A stretch of DNA of 64,000 nt from assembly GCA_037178675.1 (NCBI GenBank), contig JAYMGJ010000092.1, forward strand, positions 1 to 64,000. The letters run 5' to 3'. Below, piece after piece: positions 33,871 to 46,157 of this stretch (position 1 is its first letter; every line of letters starts with the position of its first letter). The notes beneath the pieces are model-generated. The model was not told the origin of the DNA and did no database searches. It saw nothing but the letters and a program-made list of their open reading frames with translations. This DNA comes from Scleroderma bovista. Lineage: Eukaryota; Basidiomycota; Agaricomycetes; Boletales; Sclerodermataceae. Position numbers and translations under genes: made by a program.

Positions 33871-35860
33871 AAGAAGTCGACCCTACCACCCACCACTATA
33901 CTGTTTGCCCATAGTTGTGGCATCAACCCATTGCTGTCAAACGTCCCTCGCCAACACATTCTACATCATCACCCACCTCATCTGTGTCACCCCCCACACC
34001 AGCTGGCATTGAGGACCTTCTGGCCAAGATTGTGTCCGCTTCATCATTGCCGGGGTATGTTTGCCTTCGTCTCCCCAGTGATGTGGTAATTCTGCAATCG
34101 TATACAGTGGTCGCTGTCAAATGTCCCGCCCCATCTGCGTCACCCCTACACCAGCTGGCATCAAGGACCTGGCCAAGATTGTGTTGGCTTCATCATCGCC
34201 AGGGTACTCAAAGTTGTCAGAATGCACCATTCAAGAGCCACTAACCAAAAGCAAGATTTTTGCCTTCGTCTCAGCGGTGTGATAATTCTGTACACATGTA
34301 CTCACTTGCCACTGATATCATATACAGTGCCGTTGCCAACAATCACTATTTAATGGACAAGACAATGCACACAGTCTTATCTCTCCCATTCATATCTAAT
34401 GGCTTTGATGGTGCGCCCGTCTTTTATGATAAGTCGCCCCTTTCTTCTCATCTGCATTCTACTAATTATCTGGTCAGTTTCTGGTCGACGATACCCAATT
34501 GATATCCATTATACGCCGCAGCTGGAGGCTAACTACCTCCATGCCTCTATAACCACTGTTTTCCAAATTCATACGACCCAGCCTAAAGGTGACCTCCTTG
34601 TCAGGGTCAAGACGAAATTGAGGCCGCACACGAGAGTCTCCAAGAAACTGCTCTGTTTGTCATTAACCCTGGTTTCATGAAACAGAATGCTTACAATCCA
34701 AGGATGGGTATGAGCTCTCTTGTGGTTGTTCCAGTAAGTGACTATATTTATGGGAGAGATGATTGCTCTCTGACTCGCTTTAGCCCAGTGCTCTTGGGCC
34801 TCAGCAAATCAACGAGCTGGTCGTGCAAGTCGTGTGGGGCCTGCCTGGGAAAGCATTCCGGCTGTATATGAAGTGGGCATATGTGAACGAACTTGAGGAG
34901 AACACTGTCCCCAAGATTCAGGACACAAATCTTGGCATGACTGCCCTTGTCCTGAAATCACTGGGGATTAACAACTTCATGGATCCTCTACCAGGGAAAC
35001 ACTGATCTGCGCACTTGAATTGCTCTATGCGCTTGGAGCACCAATGATCAAGGAGAGATGACAAAGCTTGGTCGGTGAGTGGCAGAATTCCCTGTTGATT
35101 CTATGCTCAGCGGGCACTGATATCGTATACAGCGGTCGCCATCAAATATCCCTCGCCCATATACTCTACATCACCACCCGGCGAACGAACTTGAGGAGAA
35201 CACTGTCCCCAAGATTCGGGGCACAAATCTTGGCATGACTGCCCTCATCCTGAAATCACTGGGGATTAACAACTTCATGGATCCTCTACCGGGGGAAACA
35301 CCGATCCACGCACTTGAATTGCTCTATGCGCTTGGAGCACTAAATGATCAAGGAGAGATGACAAAACTTGGTCAGTGAGTGGCAGAATTCCCTGTTGATT
35401 CTATGCTCAGCAGGTACTTGGGCACTGATATCATATTCAGTGGTCGCCATCAAATATCCCTCGCCCATGTACTCTACATCACCACCCGCCTCATCTGCAT
35501 CACCCCCACACCAGCTGGCATCAAGGACGACCTTCTGGCCAAGGTTGCATCAGCTTTGTCATCGCCAGGGTACTCGAAGTTGTCAGAACACGCTGTTCAA
35601 GTGCCCTTCATCTCCCCAGTGTGTGGTAAATCTGTACATATGCACTCGTCACTGATATTGTATACAGCGCCGTCGCCGACCTGGCCTGTGACACACAATC
35701 GCTATTTAATGGACAAGAAAACCCGCAGCCTTATCCCTCCATATAATGGCTCTGGTACGTGGGCCTATCCAACCAGCCCATCCATTGTACACTACACAAC
35801 GCCTCTCACCCCCGGATACCTTATCCAGGCTCCAGCTTCCAACGTGCAATAAAAGCCCTG
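33870..35860 (+). pseudogene. Rearranged, duplicated pseudogene of a Prp2/DHX16-type DEAH-box RNA helicase
   Basis: Broken frames read successive conserved blocks of the splicing helicase Prp2/Cdc28 (DHX16): GRRYPIDIHYTPQLEANYLH and TTVFQIHTTQPKGDLLV (about 34486-34608), VINPGFMKQNAYNPRMGMSS (about 34655-34714), then [20 protein letters not shown] and [20 protein letters not shown] (34850-34990), then [10 protein letters not shown] and VAEFPVDSML. The last part occurs twice (34880-35110 and 35180-35415). A different unit containing the PAGI.DDLLAK-like block also occurs at least twice (about 33940-34060 and 35430-35600). Frameshifts and missing motifs rule out function. Gene-fragment capture by a transposon, or decay of an ancient host gene, are both possible. 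Confidence 0.6.
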
Positions 35861-36709
35861 ATCGATACTAGCGTTTGTTTTGCAGCAACTGCAGCTGGCT
35901 TCGTCTGGCTCGACGGTCAAGCTCATGTACGTTCTCGTGCATGTCCCTACCACACGAAATATTGTGCCCGTGACAAGTTCGTCACCCATTTGCGGCACTC
36001 GTTCTCCTTCAAGAGGACAGCGCCCTTCGTCTTTTTTCATGCTCTTATTTACTTACTACTATGTGTACAACTTGGACCAATATAATCACACTTGGGTTCC
36101 TTTGCTCGACTTAAGTGCTTGGTGCAATCTCGGACCAAGTGAACTAAGTAAGCCTTTTTAGCTTCACACAACTTAGCATCTTGGCATGAGTGGCTAAGCA
36201 ATTAAGCCACAATAAATCACAATAAAGTTCAATTAAGCAACATGTAGGTTTCCTGATGAAGTGTGCCACTGCTGCCAGTTGGAGCCAGTGAACACGGGGA
36301 CCATCTTGTTGAGAGTGCTAGACATGGTGATATTCTGTTGGGAGTCAATGGAGTCAGCAAGTGAATGCGACAACGGACAAGCAAGAAAAGAAGAAACACC
36401 TGAGTGCTAGTGAAAGCACTTCTGTCAACAGCTAACTCATGACTAGGTCATGCCAGCACAAGTCATCGACAATGTTCGCCATGGTTGGCACAAGTCATCG
36501 ACGAACTTTGCCTGGGGCAATACAGGTGCTCAACTAGGAGCTTCACTGTCTGGCGCAAGTCGTCGACCGACTTCGCCTTGTGGCTGTGCAGGGGCTCAGC
36601 TAGGAGCTCACTGTGGTCCACAGTGTCAAGCTAGTTAAAGTGATGCTCAGGGAGCTGGAGTGCTGCCTGGTGCATTGCTGCACACAGTGCGCTCACAGGG
36701 CTCATAACC
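35861..36709. other. Non-coding; transposon end-like motif at about 36245-36256
   Basis: No supported gene. GGTTTCCTGATG (ending 36256) resembles the ends of the intact Plavaka element (complement CATCAGGAAAAAC), so it may be a right terminus of a related element. A GCACAAGTCATCGACnA(A/T) sequence is repeated three times at 36455-36560. Confidence 0.35.
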
Positions 36710-36997
36710 TGTTGAAGCAATACCTATATATGTAGAGGAACTGCTACTCCAACTCACCTGTTGGGTGGAGTGCACAACCTGAGATGGTAGCAGTAGCTGG
36801 TCAAGAGCTGTTGTATTATATAAGTGATGAACACTGTTTATATACAACAAACATTGTGACACGTGACTGTGACACGTGACATGTGACATGTAACATCTAC
36901 TCTAAAGAGGACTATTACTAAGTCTACACTAATATGGGTCACAGTCTTGTGTGCACTTCGTCGATGGTTTACGCCGGGTGCATGTGCGACTTCAACA
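36710..36997 (+). repeat. LTR family C, uninterrupted copy (288 bp)
   Basis: It begins TGTTGAAGCA and ends GCGACTTCAACA, giving complementary 8-bp ends. It is collinear with the nested copy at 14164-16435 once the two inserted LTRs are removed, and so provides the empty-site version of both insertions. Flanking pentamers (TAACC and GCTCC) differ, so no target duplication is seen here. Confidence 0.8.
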
Positions 36998-37484
36998 GCT
37001 CCAGTGGGGCAAGTGGCCAAATGACGGACCAGCCATAGTACTATGCTTGTATACAAATACAAATACATTACTTTGTCTTGTGCTTGATATCGAAATCATG
37101 CCCGAAATATCATGTATCGTGTTCACTCCATACTAGTACAACTGATTCTTTGGTACTAGTACTATTACGCACGCATCTGATGCGTCTGCATGGTCTGCAA
37201 GCATCTGCACGGTCTGCAAGTGTCTGTGCAGTCTGCAATGGTCTGACACAAGTTGCCGAGCATTGTCGTAACCAAGCGCAGTTCAGCAGACAATGTCAGA
37301 CAAAATCAGACAAAGCAGACGAAATCAGATGCATCAGACAGATTAGACATTTGTAGTTTTCCTGATGCAGTAAGTTGGGCGTGGTACTGTGCAAGGATGT
37401 GAGCCAAGACATGCAGATCATGGTCCTCCTCAATCTCCTCAATCTCATCCTCAGTATCATCTTCGACTCCTGCATACCTGTCCA
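36998..37484. other. Non-coding; CAGAC/GTCTG repeat clusters and a second transposon end-like motif
   Basis: Between 37170 and 37260 GTCTGCA-type words recur, and between 37290 and 37345 CAGACA-type words recur in the opposite sense. GTTTTCCTGATG (ending at about 37362) matches the Plavaka terminus. Together these look like the subterminal repeats and right end of another element of the same group. A minus-strand acidic reading frame (37370-37480) is too short to call. Confidence 0.4.
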
Positions 37485-37788
37485 GTCATCAGGAAAAACC
37501 CTTTGCTATGTAGCATAGCCACTAAGGTACCAAGCCTATTAGAGGCTCGATCATAATATATCGCATCAGGCATTCGATATGGAGCGCTATCGAGCTGTCA
37601 CCGTGTGACAGATAGCTCAGGGCTGCCACTATTGCTGACAGCATTGTCCCGATAGCTCTCCATAGTCTTTGTAGCCCAGGTTCACGCTATGCGTCCTCGA
37701 GAGTCTAGGTAGTCTACATTGCCAACCTTACATTACTATTTACTTAACAAGACACAAGCACTTGACTATAATTGGAGCAACAGAAAGA

Positions 37789-40700
37789 CTAATCACTTAA
37801 GGCCACAAACGTATCTAAGTCAATGTAGGAGTTAATATGAAAGGCGCTCGCCATCTCCAGCACATTATCAGACGTCCAATCTGAACCAATTTTCCTTCCG
37901 CACTGGGCTTGAAGATGACAAGGGCGCGCGATGCGATCCACACTGATCACTGACACATTACGCCGGTGGTTGCGTGTCGAACGGGTGACAATAAACTGGC
38001 CAGATATCGGATCGCGGCGACGGAGTGACGTGAACCATTCAACGTACGCCAGCGGGTGCGGGTAAAGGCCGAGGTGATCCGGAAGCTTGAAAATGAGACG
38101 CACTTGCGCGACACGGATCGCTGAAATGTTTGTCAGTGCACACTGGCCGCATCGATGAGGCCGGGTACATACCATCAGGCCCCAAAAACTCTCCCGGCTG
38201 ATGTCCTTCGTCCCACACAAACACAGTATCGAATCTTGCGGGGGACTCAGCCTTGCGTCCACAAGCGGCGACCTTCGGCTTGGCACGAATCTTTTTCCAG
38301 CTACAGTCGTGTCCAGTAACCACACTAGGTCCGCTTGCGACGTATAGTTGATTAAACACGTCGAATTCATCCGTTTCTTTGGGGAATACAACTGAGTCTC
38401 GAGTCGTGCGGGAGTTGAGAAAATGCTTGAGTGCCGCAAGGAAGTCGGGCGCTTTGTAGTCGCTGTGTATTTGCTGAACGGACACCCCGCGCCAAGAAGG
38501 GGATTTCGCCACTTTGTAGTGGGCTGTCACTAGCACAAGCACGTCCTTCAATAACTAGCACGAATGCAGCAAATACTACATACCTGAGAGCTGCCGCGCA
38601 GCAAGATGATCCGAGGTGTCCTCACCCAGACAGACATCCTCCTCAGAGTCTGTTTCTGAACCATCCGTCCCTCCGCCCAAGTTTCCAAGGACGGCGTCCA
38701 TGCTCGCAGACCTCTTAAGTTGCCTCCAGGTGTGGTAAGTGGTCTTGTGATGTATGGCCTCTTGGCGTTGAAGCCACAAGGCCATTTGTTCGACGTAATC
38801 GCGTTTGTTACTGGCTCGGTAGGCGTCCTTAGCGTAGTCGATGTGGAGGCGTTCAGGGTATTCGGTGTTGTATCCGTCAGCGCTGCCGAGCGCTCGGATA
38901 GAGGATACATAGTGCATGAGGGAGTGGATCTTGGGAACGTTGAAATGGTCGCGTATGCCGAGCGTCACGAGGACGTCTTTATGCGCGTGGAACAGACTAA
39001 GGCTGTCCTGCATAGCCGCGAGAGTCTTGTCCGTGTGTTGTTGGAATTGCGCGTGGTAGATGAAGGAGAGCAGTGAGCGAGCCATCACTAGAATATTGTC
39101 TTCGGCCGCACCGGATAAGAGTCCTACGAATACCCTCTCCATCTCCTTGTGCTCCGTGCCTGTCCATTGTGAGACCGTAGAAATTCCTTTCTTGAAGTGT
39201 CGAAGCCCTGGGTATTGACTCACGGCCTGAAAGCGCGTGTCCATTTCCTTCTCGCCGACTACGCCCAAGCACCACTGCAGTAGGTGGTCGTGGAATATGC
39301 CCTTATGGAGCTGATGGAGGATATTGGGTGTGATGCAGGCAAAGATGTCAGTGAAGGGAAGGTTTTTCCAAAATGGTTCGTAGACTGGGCGCAAACCTTC
39401 CATATCAAACTTTCTCGATTGTTTATTTTTTCGCTTCCGCTTCAAGGTCTTCAATGTATCCTCCATACTGCGGCACGCGCTTTCTTCGAGGTCACCACGG
39501 TTCTCGGATTTGACCAGGCAGCGAGGGCAACGACTTTCCTTGTTGCAAGCCACCAGACACTGCTCTGGAAAGTCGGCGATGTAGGCAGCAAGAATTGGAT
39601 GTACTCGACGCACGCATCCGTCAGCGCAAACCATATCCTTCCCTCGACGACCCGCATCGGCCAGAGGATTCAACAGCAAGGACATCGCATAGTGGAATAG
39701 GCGGTGTCCTGCCTCAGAGCGGGATTTCTTGTGGAAACACTCCAGTTTGGACACAGGTAAGTAACCGATTAGGATCATTGCATGGGCTGACACTCGTCTC
39801 CGGACGTCTTTCGAGATATTCCCTATAGTTAGGTATACTGGCCAGGCTTTCTTGTCCCCACTGAACACTGACAGCGACGTTTTATCGGAGGACAAGATCA
39901 CTGGCGCTACCACCGCACCCTGTGGCAATTTTCCCTGTGCATCACTGTCGGCTTGGCCGTTCTTTCACAATCGGCGGTAAGTACTCACTTGTGTCTCCCA
40001 CCACCACTCACCCGTCCACATCTCATCATAGATCCGGTTCTGTCCCTTTGCATTGGCATACGCACGCTCTGGCACATACGCCATCATATCGCGTAGGGCG
40101 GGGTTCCCAATCAGTTGCTCGACACATTCCACGGGATCCCTTCGCCACAATTCTAATGTTTCCTGTTTGCAGGCCCCATCCTCACCCACTATGTCTCCTT
40201 CGACACTGATCGTCTCACATGTCCAAGCGGGGCCGGTATATAATGAATCAACATACTTGAGGAAGGAGCGCGCGTTCTCGAACGAAACGCCACTCTTCCG
40301 CATCTACAAGTCACCACTCAGCATCGAGAAGGTGAGTGTATTTTTATTTGCTTACATGGGATAACTTCAGCAGCTCATCTGTCTTCGCTTGCCCGAGGTT
40401 TTTCATCAAAAAGCGTGCAAGCTCCCATTCGTCTTCATCGCGGAAAGGCGCCCATTCGCTCTCACCCTTTTCTAGCTCTGCTGCTTCTATAGACTCGAAT
40501 ACGGTCTTCTTCTTGCCAAGGATCGTAGCGGCGGCATGCGGGTACTGTTCTGTGAAGCGTCCCGAGGATGGCCAGCAACGTGAGTCTTCATCGGCTTCCT
40601 CCACTTGCACCCGCTTTGATGGCCGTTCGGAGAGATCAGGTGGCCCAGGATCGACATCAGCATGATCCGGATGAACCAGGTGTCCATCTGGAACATCGAG

Positions 40701-40940
40701 AGGATCCTGGGGATTATCCGCACCATCAAAAGTGCTCTCCCATTCGTATGGATAGCCCGGTGTGTCGTTATCTGCCTGTTCTGTAGGCTGATCGTCCGTG
40801 TCATTCAATACAGTAAACTTCGTCCGTTCCAGGAGCTTGGTCCACTGATCGCGACATCCAGGTGACTGGGCAATATGCCGTTTGATCCCTGCCTCCGTGG
40901 CTACGGGCTTCAAGCAATAGTTGCAGCGGAGGGGGGGCAT
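37789..40940 (-). CDS. Plavaka-type transposase, complete
   Basis: Five exons on the minus strand: 40940-40356, 40303-39989, 39934-38584, 38529-38173 and 38120-37789. They total 2940 bp (979 residues) with no internal stop; introns are 52-54 bp. The N-terminus starts MPPLRCNYCLKPVATEAGIK, a C2H2-like finger (C-x2-C..H..C) thought to bind element DNA. Next come the DEWELARFLMKNLGQ and FENARSFLKYVDSLYTGPAW blocks, then the core (APVILSSDKTSLSVF, WPVYLTIGNI, IGYLPVSKL, ITPNILHQLHKGIFHDHLLQ, GLRHFKKGISTVSQWTG), and a C-terminal region ending SYIDLDTFVALSD. Intact frames and splice sites suggest a recently active copy. Confidence 0.85.
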
Positions 40941-41281
40941 GGTATGGTAGGTCGGTCGGTCAGCGGTCAGTCATTCAGCCGCCTCTGTCCCAATGTCTCA
41001 CTCATTGATCTCCTTGACAGTTGGCAATATACTGGATCGTCGCATGCAGTCTACGGACGGGTAGGTGGGGCTGCATGTCAACCAAATACGTGCCTTTATT
41101 TTACAGACTAACCCGTGACCACGTCGCGATGCGCGTTCGTGGCACGACTGTTTGTTGATTTCTACAAACAAACCATACACAAACAGCAGGTTTAAATAGT
41201 TTGGGTCCCGCCATTGATCGTTCCCAACCCCCCACCTAACCCATCGTAGATTCCAGCTGTCCACTCCCAGCTCTAGTTCCC

Positions 41282-43171
41282 ATGCAAGCCTCAACCCACG
41301 GACTCTATCGCCAAGCTGACAAAGAGAACCATAGAGGTCAGTCTGCCAAACAACATTGCAGGTCATCACTGACTTGTGTTCCCCCCCGCTCAAAAAAAAA
41401 GAAGATTCTAGTGGTCGTGTTCGCCGACCATCTGAAAAAATCAGGCAGGCAGTGCATGAACGCGAAGAAACGGTCCAACGTCGCGATGCCAAGGCCCAGA
41501 GGGAACGTGAACGCCGCCGCCGCCGTGCCTTACTTGACGAAGGGAGTGAGAACGAAGATGATGAGAGCGATGAAGGGGGAGGCATCGAGGAAGACGATGA
41601 CGATGACGATGAAGACGAAGGTGGTGGCGGTCCGGTAGGTCGTCCCAACTTTCCTTGTGTGCTGCTCAGACTGCATATCCAGTTTAGAAGCCAACCCGTC
41701 CCCACCAAGCTTAGTGCGCTGCCCAGGCAGCCCCTCACCTACAACACCCACAAAGTGCCCAAGGTGGTTACTGGCAACGTTCCTGACCGCAACGCTGAAG
41801 TGAGTGCCGTCTAGTATTTATGGTCAAAATATATTCTTATCAGGGACAGGGGGAACAATCTTTCTTAGACGATGAAGACGCGGGACCGACTGCGACAGAC
41901 TTTGTGTCGGAACGACAGATTGTCAAGCACAAGAAGAATAGGCGTGTTGAACACACGAGCTCCCAAGATATGGTAACAGACTCTACCAACCGGTGAGTCA
42001 TATTTTCATCGATCCTCCAAACTAATACCTCAGTCGACATAGGAGTGATGTCCATGCCAAGAGGCGACGGGAACCCATTGAAGAAGACGGTCCAGAAACG
42101 ACCATTGTCAAGGCACAAAAACTCACTGAGCACGAAGGCCGTCCACGCGCCAGGGACTATGATGATGTCACCCAAGAGTTCATGCTCGCAGCCATTGGAG
42201 ACTACCGGGCACGTCTGTGTGCCGAGGGTCCTATGCCTGACCATGCGCAAGAGACTGCCCTGCTGAACGCGTCTTGGGACAAGGCCACTCAGACCACGGG
42301 CATTAATCTTGTGCGCACCCTCCAGCTCTCCAAACTCGTAAGTGTTTTACTGGCCGTCTCGATATACTACTACCTATGTGATATAGATTACCAACCGTGG
42401 ATCGCAAGTTCGCGGCGAGCTCAAGGCCAAGCTCCACCCTCTAGTCGAAGTCGTGTTCAATTTCCACAGCAGCCAAACTAAATCGGCGATCAAGAAGAAT
42501 CGCGCGTTAGCGGAAGAACTAAAAGAGGGTGCTAGCTTCGCGTTCAAGGTTTGATATGCCGTTGGGCATGCTGGTTGTAATTACTGATATCTTGTAAACA
42601 GCATAGGGCGCTCCTGCAAGACGAGCGTCGCGGCTTTCTCAAGGTGCCAATCATACAGAAGGTTATCAATACCATGTGGTTCGCAAACAAGAGTGATGAA
42701 GGCATCAAGCACCATACCTGGTTCAAGCCATTCCCTCGGCCCGCTCTTGCACTTGTGCTGGCGGCAGTAAGTGTCGTTCTCAACATTTGTCCCTGCGTTG
42801 TTCGTTGCTGATGTCACGGCTTATTAGATTGAGTGCTGCATAGACGAGTGGATGACTGGCACGCGTTCGGACATTGCTTTTACAGTTCATGACTACCGTG
42901 GCGTATATGAGTCCCACTTGAAGTGTCTGCAAGAATTTGACGAGGCCACGAAGGAGTATGGCGTTCTCAAGGGCATTTGCGCAAGGATCTATGAGGACGG
43001 ACGGTGAGTGCATAGTCCGCATCAATTACAGTTGCTGACTGTATAGCTAGTGTCCATTCGGGAGCGCCTGCTCTCACCACGGCACCTCAGAACGTGGTGT
43101 CGGCGCAAATCATTGCAGCCGCAATCAAGGAACACCAGGAGGGGTCAACAACAGAGGACGAGTCAGATTGA
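41282..43171 (+). CDS. DUF6532-like accessory gene of the Plavaka element
   Basis: Exons after the first are well defined: about 41362-41799, 41844-41992, 42034-42337, 42387-42548, 42602-42766, 42828-43003 and 43051-43171 (stop TGA 43169-43171). The 5' end is uncertain: an ATG at 41282 is in another frame and a splice near 41337-41361 would be very short. The N-terminal part is highly charged (RDAKAQRERERRRRR, then an Asp/Glu run). The C-terminal half has FMLAAIGDYRARLCAEGPMP, ITNRGSQVRGELKAKLHPLV and IIQKVINTMWFANKSDEGIK, the pattern of DUF6532, a domain expanded in agaricomycetes with no assigned biochemistry. It is divergent from the transposase with about 340 bp between starts, so a shared promoter is likely. 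Confidence 0.65.
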
Positions 43172-43540
43172 ATAATGTAGCTAGCTGTGTCGAGCATGGT
43201 TGGCGCGAAATGAATTATATTGAATTTTGTACTGCATATTGCCTGATTAAGAAACAGAGACTATGTTGTGCTATACTGGTGTGATAGCAAAATGGCAATG
43301 GAAGTATACCAATGGCACAATAGAAACTGAGGGTTCTATATCACAATATATAGTCTTGGTAGCCTCCATAGCAGTCTTGCTACAGTGGATATATATTTAC
43401 ATGTCAAACTATGGCTACTATGGAGTACTATAGATTTCATGCACAGTGCTATATTGCCTTTATATTGGGGACTTGTTGATGGAGCTATGAGTGCTATAGA
43501 GGCTATATAGTACTATATTGCCATGTGTGTTTTTCCTGAT
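43172..43540. other. 3' UTR and subterminal repeats of the Plavaka element
   Basis: No gene. The block is rich in short inverted words such as CTATAG, TATAGTACTATA and AGCCTCCATAGC, the expected subterminal region where transposase might bind. Confidence 0.5.
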
Positions 43541-43822
43541 GGTTCCATCCCCTCCCCTAACTCCTCACCGATCTCCTGTCCTGCATCCGTGTAGAACGAC
43601 CCGTCCATAAACCCTGAAGCGAAGCAAAAGGAGAGTTAGAACTCCGCTTGGATGTGGTCGCTGAGGTCATCAGCCCTGCGGATTCTTTTCGGGGTTTTTC
43701 GCACAGGTTTTCAGGTGGGATTATGTTTCCGAACTTTACTTACATATGTTCATGCGGCGCCAGATGGCTCTTTATTCGCTTCCCTCTCATTTTGCTTCTT
43801 GTCTTGTTAGTGGCCAGGCGAC

Positions 43823-45796
43823 ATGGGTGGTGTGTCCGTTGCTACTGGCGGCGTCCAAGATGCGTCCTTCGCACACCTCCTCGATCCCAAGAGGAAGTGG
43901 TACAATAACAAGCGGTCAGCTCCGTTGTCCTGCCGCCCATCCTGCACTGTTACTGACGGTCCAGCGTGTGTTCAACAGGATCATCTTACTCAATGCCTGG
44001 ATTTCCCTCTTGTGGGTCCTTTTTGTGTCATTGCAGTAGCAATTCATCCTCAATCATGACCCTACAGCCTGATCACATACTCTACTGTTGGCTATGATGG
44101 TAGCATGATGAACGGTCTTCAATCCCTCCCTCAGTGGCAATCTGCTTTCAATAACCCGTCCAATGGAATGCTTGGTGTTCTGAATGCCATCCAGGCAGGT
44201 GGTCCTCTTTGTTGTCGTTAACCATGATTTCTGATTGCTCAGCGGTCGTCTTAGAACGTCGGAGCTTTGGCTGCTTATCCCTTCGCTCCATACCTCTCTG
44301 ATGGCATTGGTCGCCGGAAGGCCGTGTTCTTCGGTGCATCAATCATGCTTGCAGCGACCGCACTACAGACCGCATCGCAGTCTGTGCGTATGTTCATCGC
44401 AGCTCGGTTCTTTATCGGTTTTGGCTTAACCTTCGCTGGTGAGGGTTTCGCGACGGTCTTGTAAGTCCTGGATGCTGACATCTACTCAAGCAAATGCTTC
44501 CCCTTTGCTAGTCACTGAACTAGCATATCCCAAATACCGCGCACAACTGACGTCCCTGTACAACTCCCTTTGGTACTCTGGCGCACTTGTGTGAGTAGCG
44601 TTTGTTTTGCCTCTAGTCTGATGCTTATAACAGTTCTTCAGTGCTGCTTGGGCTACATATGGTACATTCAAGATCAACAGCACATGGGCATGGCGTTTCC
44701 CCTCCTTGTTTCAGGGCATTCCGGCCGTTGTTCAGTTTGCACTTGTCCTCTTTGCGCCCGAGTCTCCGCGTTGGTTGGTCTGCAAGGGAAAAGAGGCCGA
44801 AGCACTTCAAATACTGGCCTACTACCACGCTGACGGTAATGAGTAAGTTTATCTCGTATTGTTTAGGATGTTTGTCCAATGTGCAGAAAGGCAGGATCCT
44901 CTTGTCCAGTATGAATTCAAGGAAATCAAGGCCGCCATCGAATATGACCGTACAGGTACGCTTCATCCACTCCGCTAACTTGTTGTCCTCATGATTTTTT
45001 CTTAGTTGCTGCCAACGTTGGATGGATGTCCCTCTTCGCTACCCCTGGCAATCGCAAACGGATGCGTATTATTATCGCTTTGGGTTTCTTCTCTCAATGG
45101 TCTGGAAATGGTCTCGTTTCGTACTATCTAAACAAAGTTTTTAATCAAATCGGCATCACGGGATCAAGCACTCAGCTTCTTCTGAACGGTCTCCTGCAAG
45201 TTTGGAATCTGTTCTGGGCGGTTTTAGCTGCTCTCCTAGTCAACAGGCTTGGCCGCCGATTCCTTTTTTTGACTTCTGCCGCCTTGATGACACTGTTCTA
45301 CGCAGCCCAGGCTATCTGCTTCGCTGAGTACTCTAAACATGGTGCTCCAGCTGCAGGTCATGCCGTGGTTGTCTTTGTGTTCCTCTTTTTCGTCGGGTAC
45401 AATATCGCGTATGCCTCTCTAGTCATCTCGTACACCGTCGAAATACTTCCTTACCATATCCGCTCCAAAGGCTTCAGCGTCTTCAGTTTCGTCATTTCTC
45501 TTGCTCTCATTTTCAACCAGTATGTGAATCCTTCTGCTCTCGCTGCCCTCGGGTGGAAGTACTACGTAAGTCCGTTATACTGGTGTGGTTTGTCATACTC
45601 ATCCCAAATTTAGCTTGTCTATGTCTGCTGGTTGGCCGTCGAATTCGTGTACTTGTGGTTTTTCCTCGTTGAGACCAAGAACAGAACATTGGAAGAGACT
45701 GCCGCTATTTTTGATGGCGAAGATGCCATCGAAACGATCGCTCACCAAGGAGAGACGGGTGGATTATATGAGCCGTCCGCCAATAAACAACCATGA
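43823..45796 (+). CDS. MFS sugar transporter (lactose permease / hexose transporter-like)
   Basis: Nine exons: 43823-43914, 43979-44011, 44068-44194, 44255-44438, 44491-44590, 44642-44842, 44891-44955, 45006-45565 and 45614-45796. The total is 1545 bp (514 residues), the usual size. Family signatures: TVGYDGSMMNGLQSLPQW after TM1, DGIGRRK in the loop between TM2 and TM3, PESPRWL near TM6, NRLGRRF between TM8 and TM9, and a C-terminal ETKNRTLEE resembling the PETKG motif. The protein should sit in the plasma membrane and import a mono- or disaccharide with protons; the exact substrate cannot be read from sequence. The intron after 44194 uses a GC donor (CAG|GCAGGT). The gene begins about 280 bp right of the Plavaka element, so its promoter may have been altered by that insertion. 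Confidence 0.88.
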
Positions 45797-46157
45797 AGAG
45801 TTCAATACTCAACTCGCATATTTATTCTTGCTTTGATCACACCTTTATCTCATGCTTTCCAATGCGTACATCTTATTCTCTGTCTGGTGGATTTGTGTGG
45901 GTATAGTCGCTCGTTCACGCTCAATTTCATCGGTTTCATCCAATTTTTTTGGGATGTGTATTGCCACTCGTCTGCTGCCGTGGAGTGCAGGCGGCTGAGA
46001 AAGATAAGAGAATGGACTATTAGTTCTTAGATCGAGACTACATCGGCCCGACTTTCAGCCTGAGACCTGACCACCGGCCCGGAAAAATCGTGATTTCCCA
46101 CACCCTACGATCAACCACCACCAAGTAGTGCAGTCTGCCATCGTTGTATTAGCGGTG
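45797..46157. other. Intergenic region between the transporter and Laa1 genes
   Basis: No coding signal. It must hold the 3' end of the transporter transcript and the promoter of the Laa1-like gene. No clear TATA box was identified. Confidence 0.5.

Larger units (their letters stand above)
37487..43541. mobile_element. Intact-looking Plavaka-type DNA transposon, 6055 bp, two divergent genes
   Basis: The left end is CATCAGGAAAAACCC at 37487; the right end is its complement ending GTTTTTCCTGATG at 43541, giving about 13 bp of perfect terminal inverted repeat. A 2-bp duplication GT flanks it (37485-37486 and 43542-43543). Both ends carry subterminal palindrome-like repeats (GAGCTATC.. and TATAGTACTATA). 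Inside are a complete transposase gene on the minus strand and a multi-exon gene of DUF6532 type on the plus strand. Plavaka belongs to the CMC group of cut-and-paste elements, in which 2-3 bp duplications are usual. Confidence 0.75.

Noticed and set aside
38720..39076. Plus-strand frame of 118 codons opposite the Plavaka transposase
   Set aside because: It is the complement of conserved transposase sequence. The minus strand carries the family motifs and splice sites.
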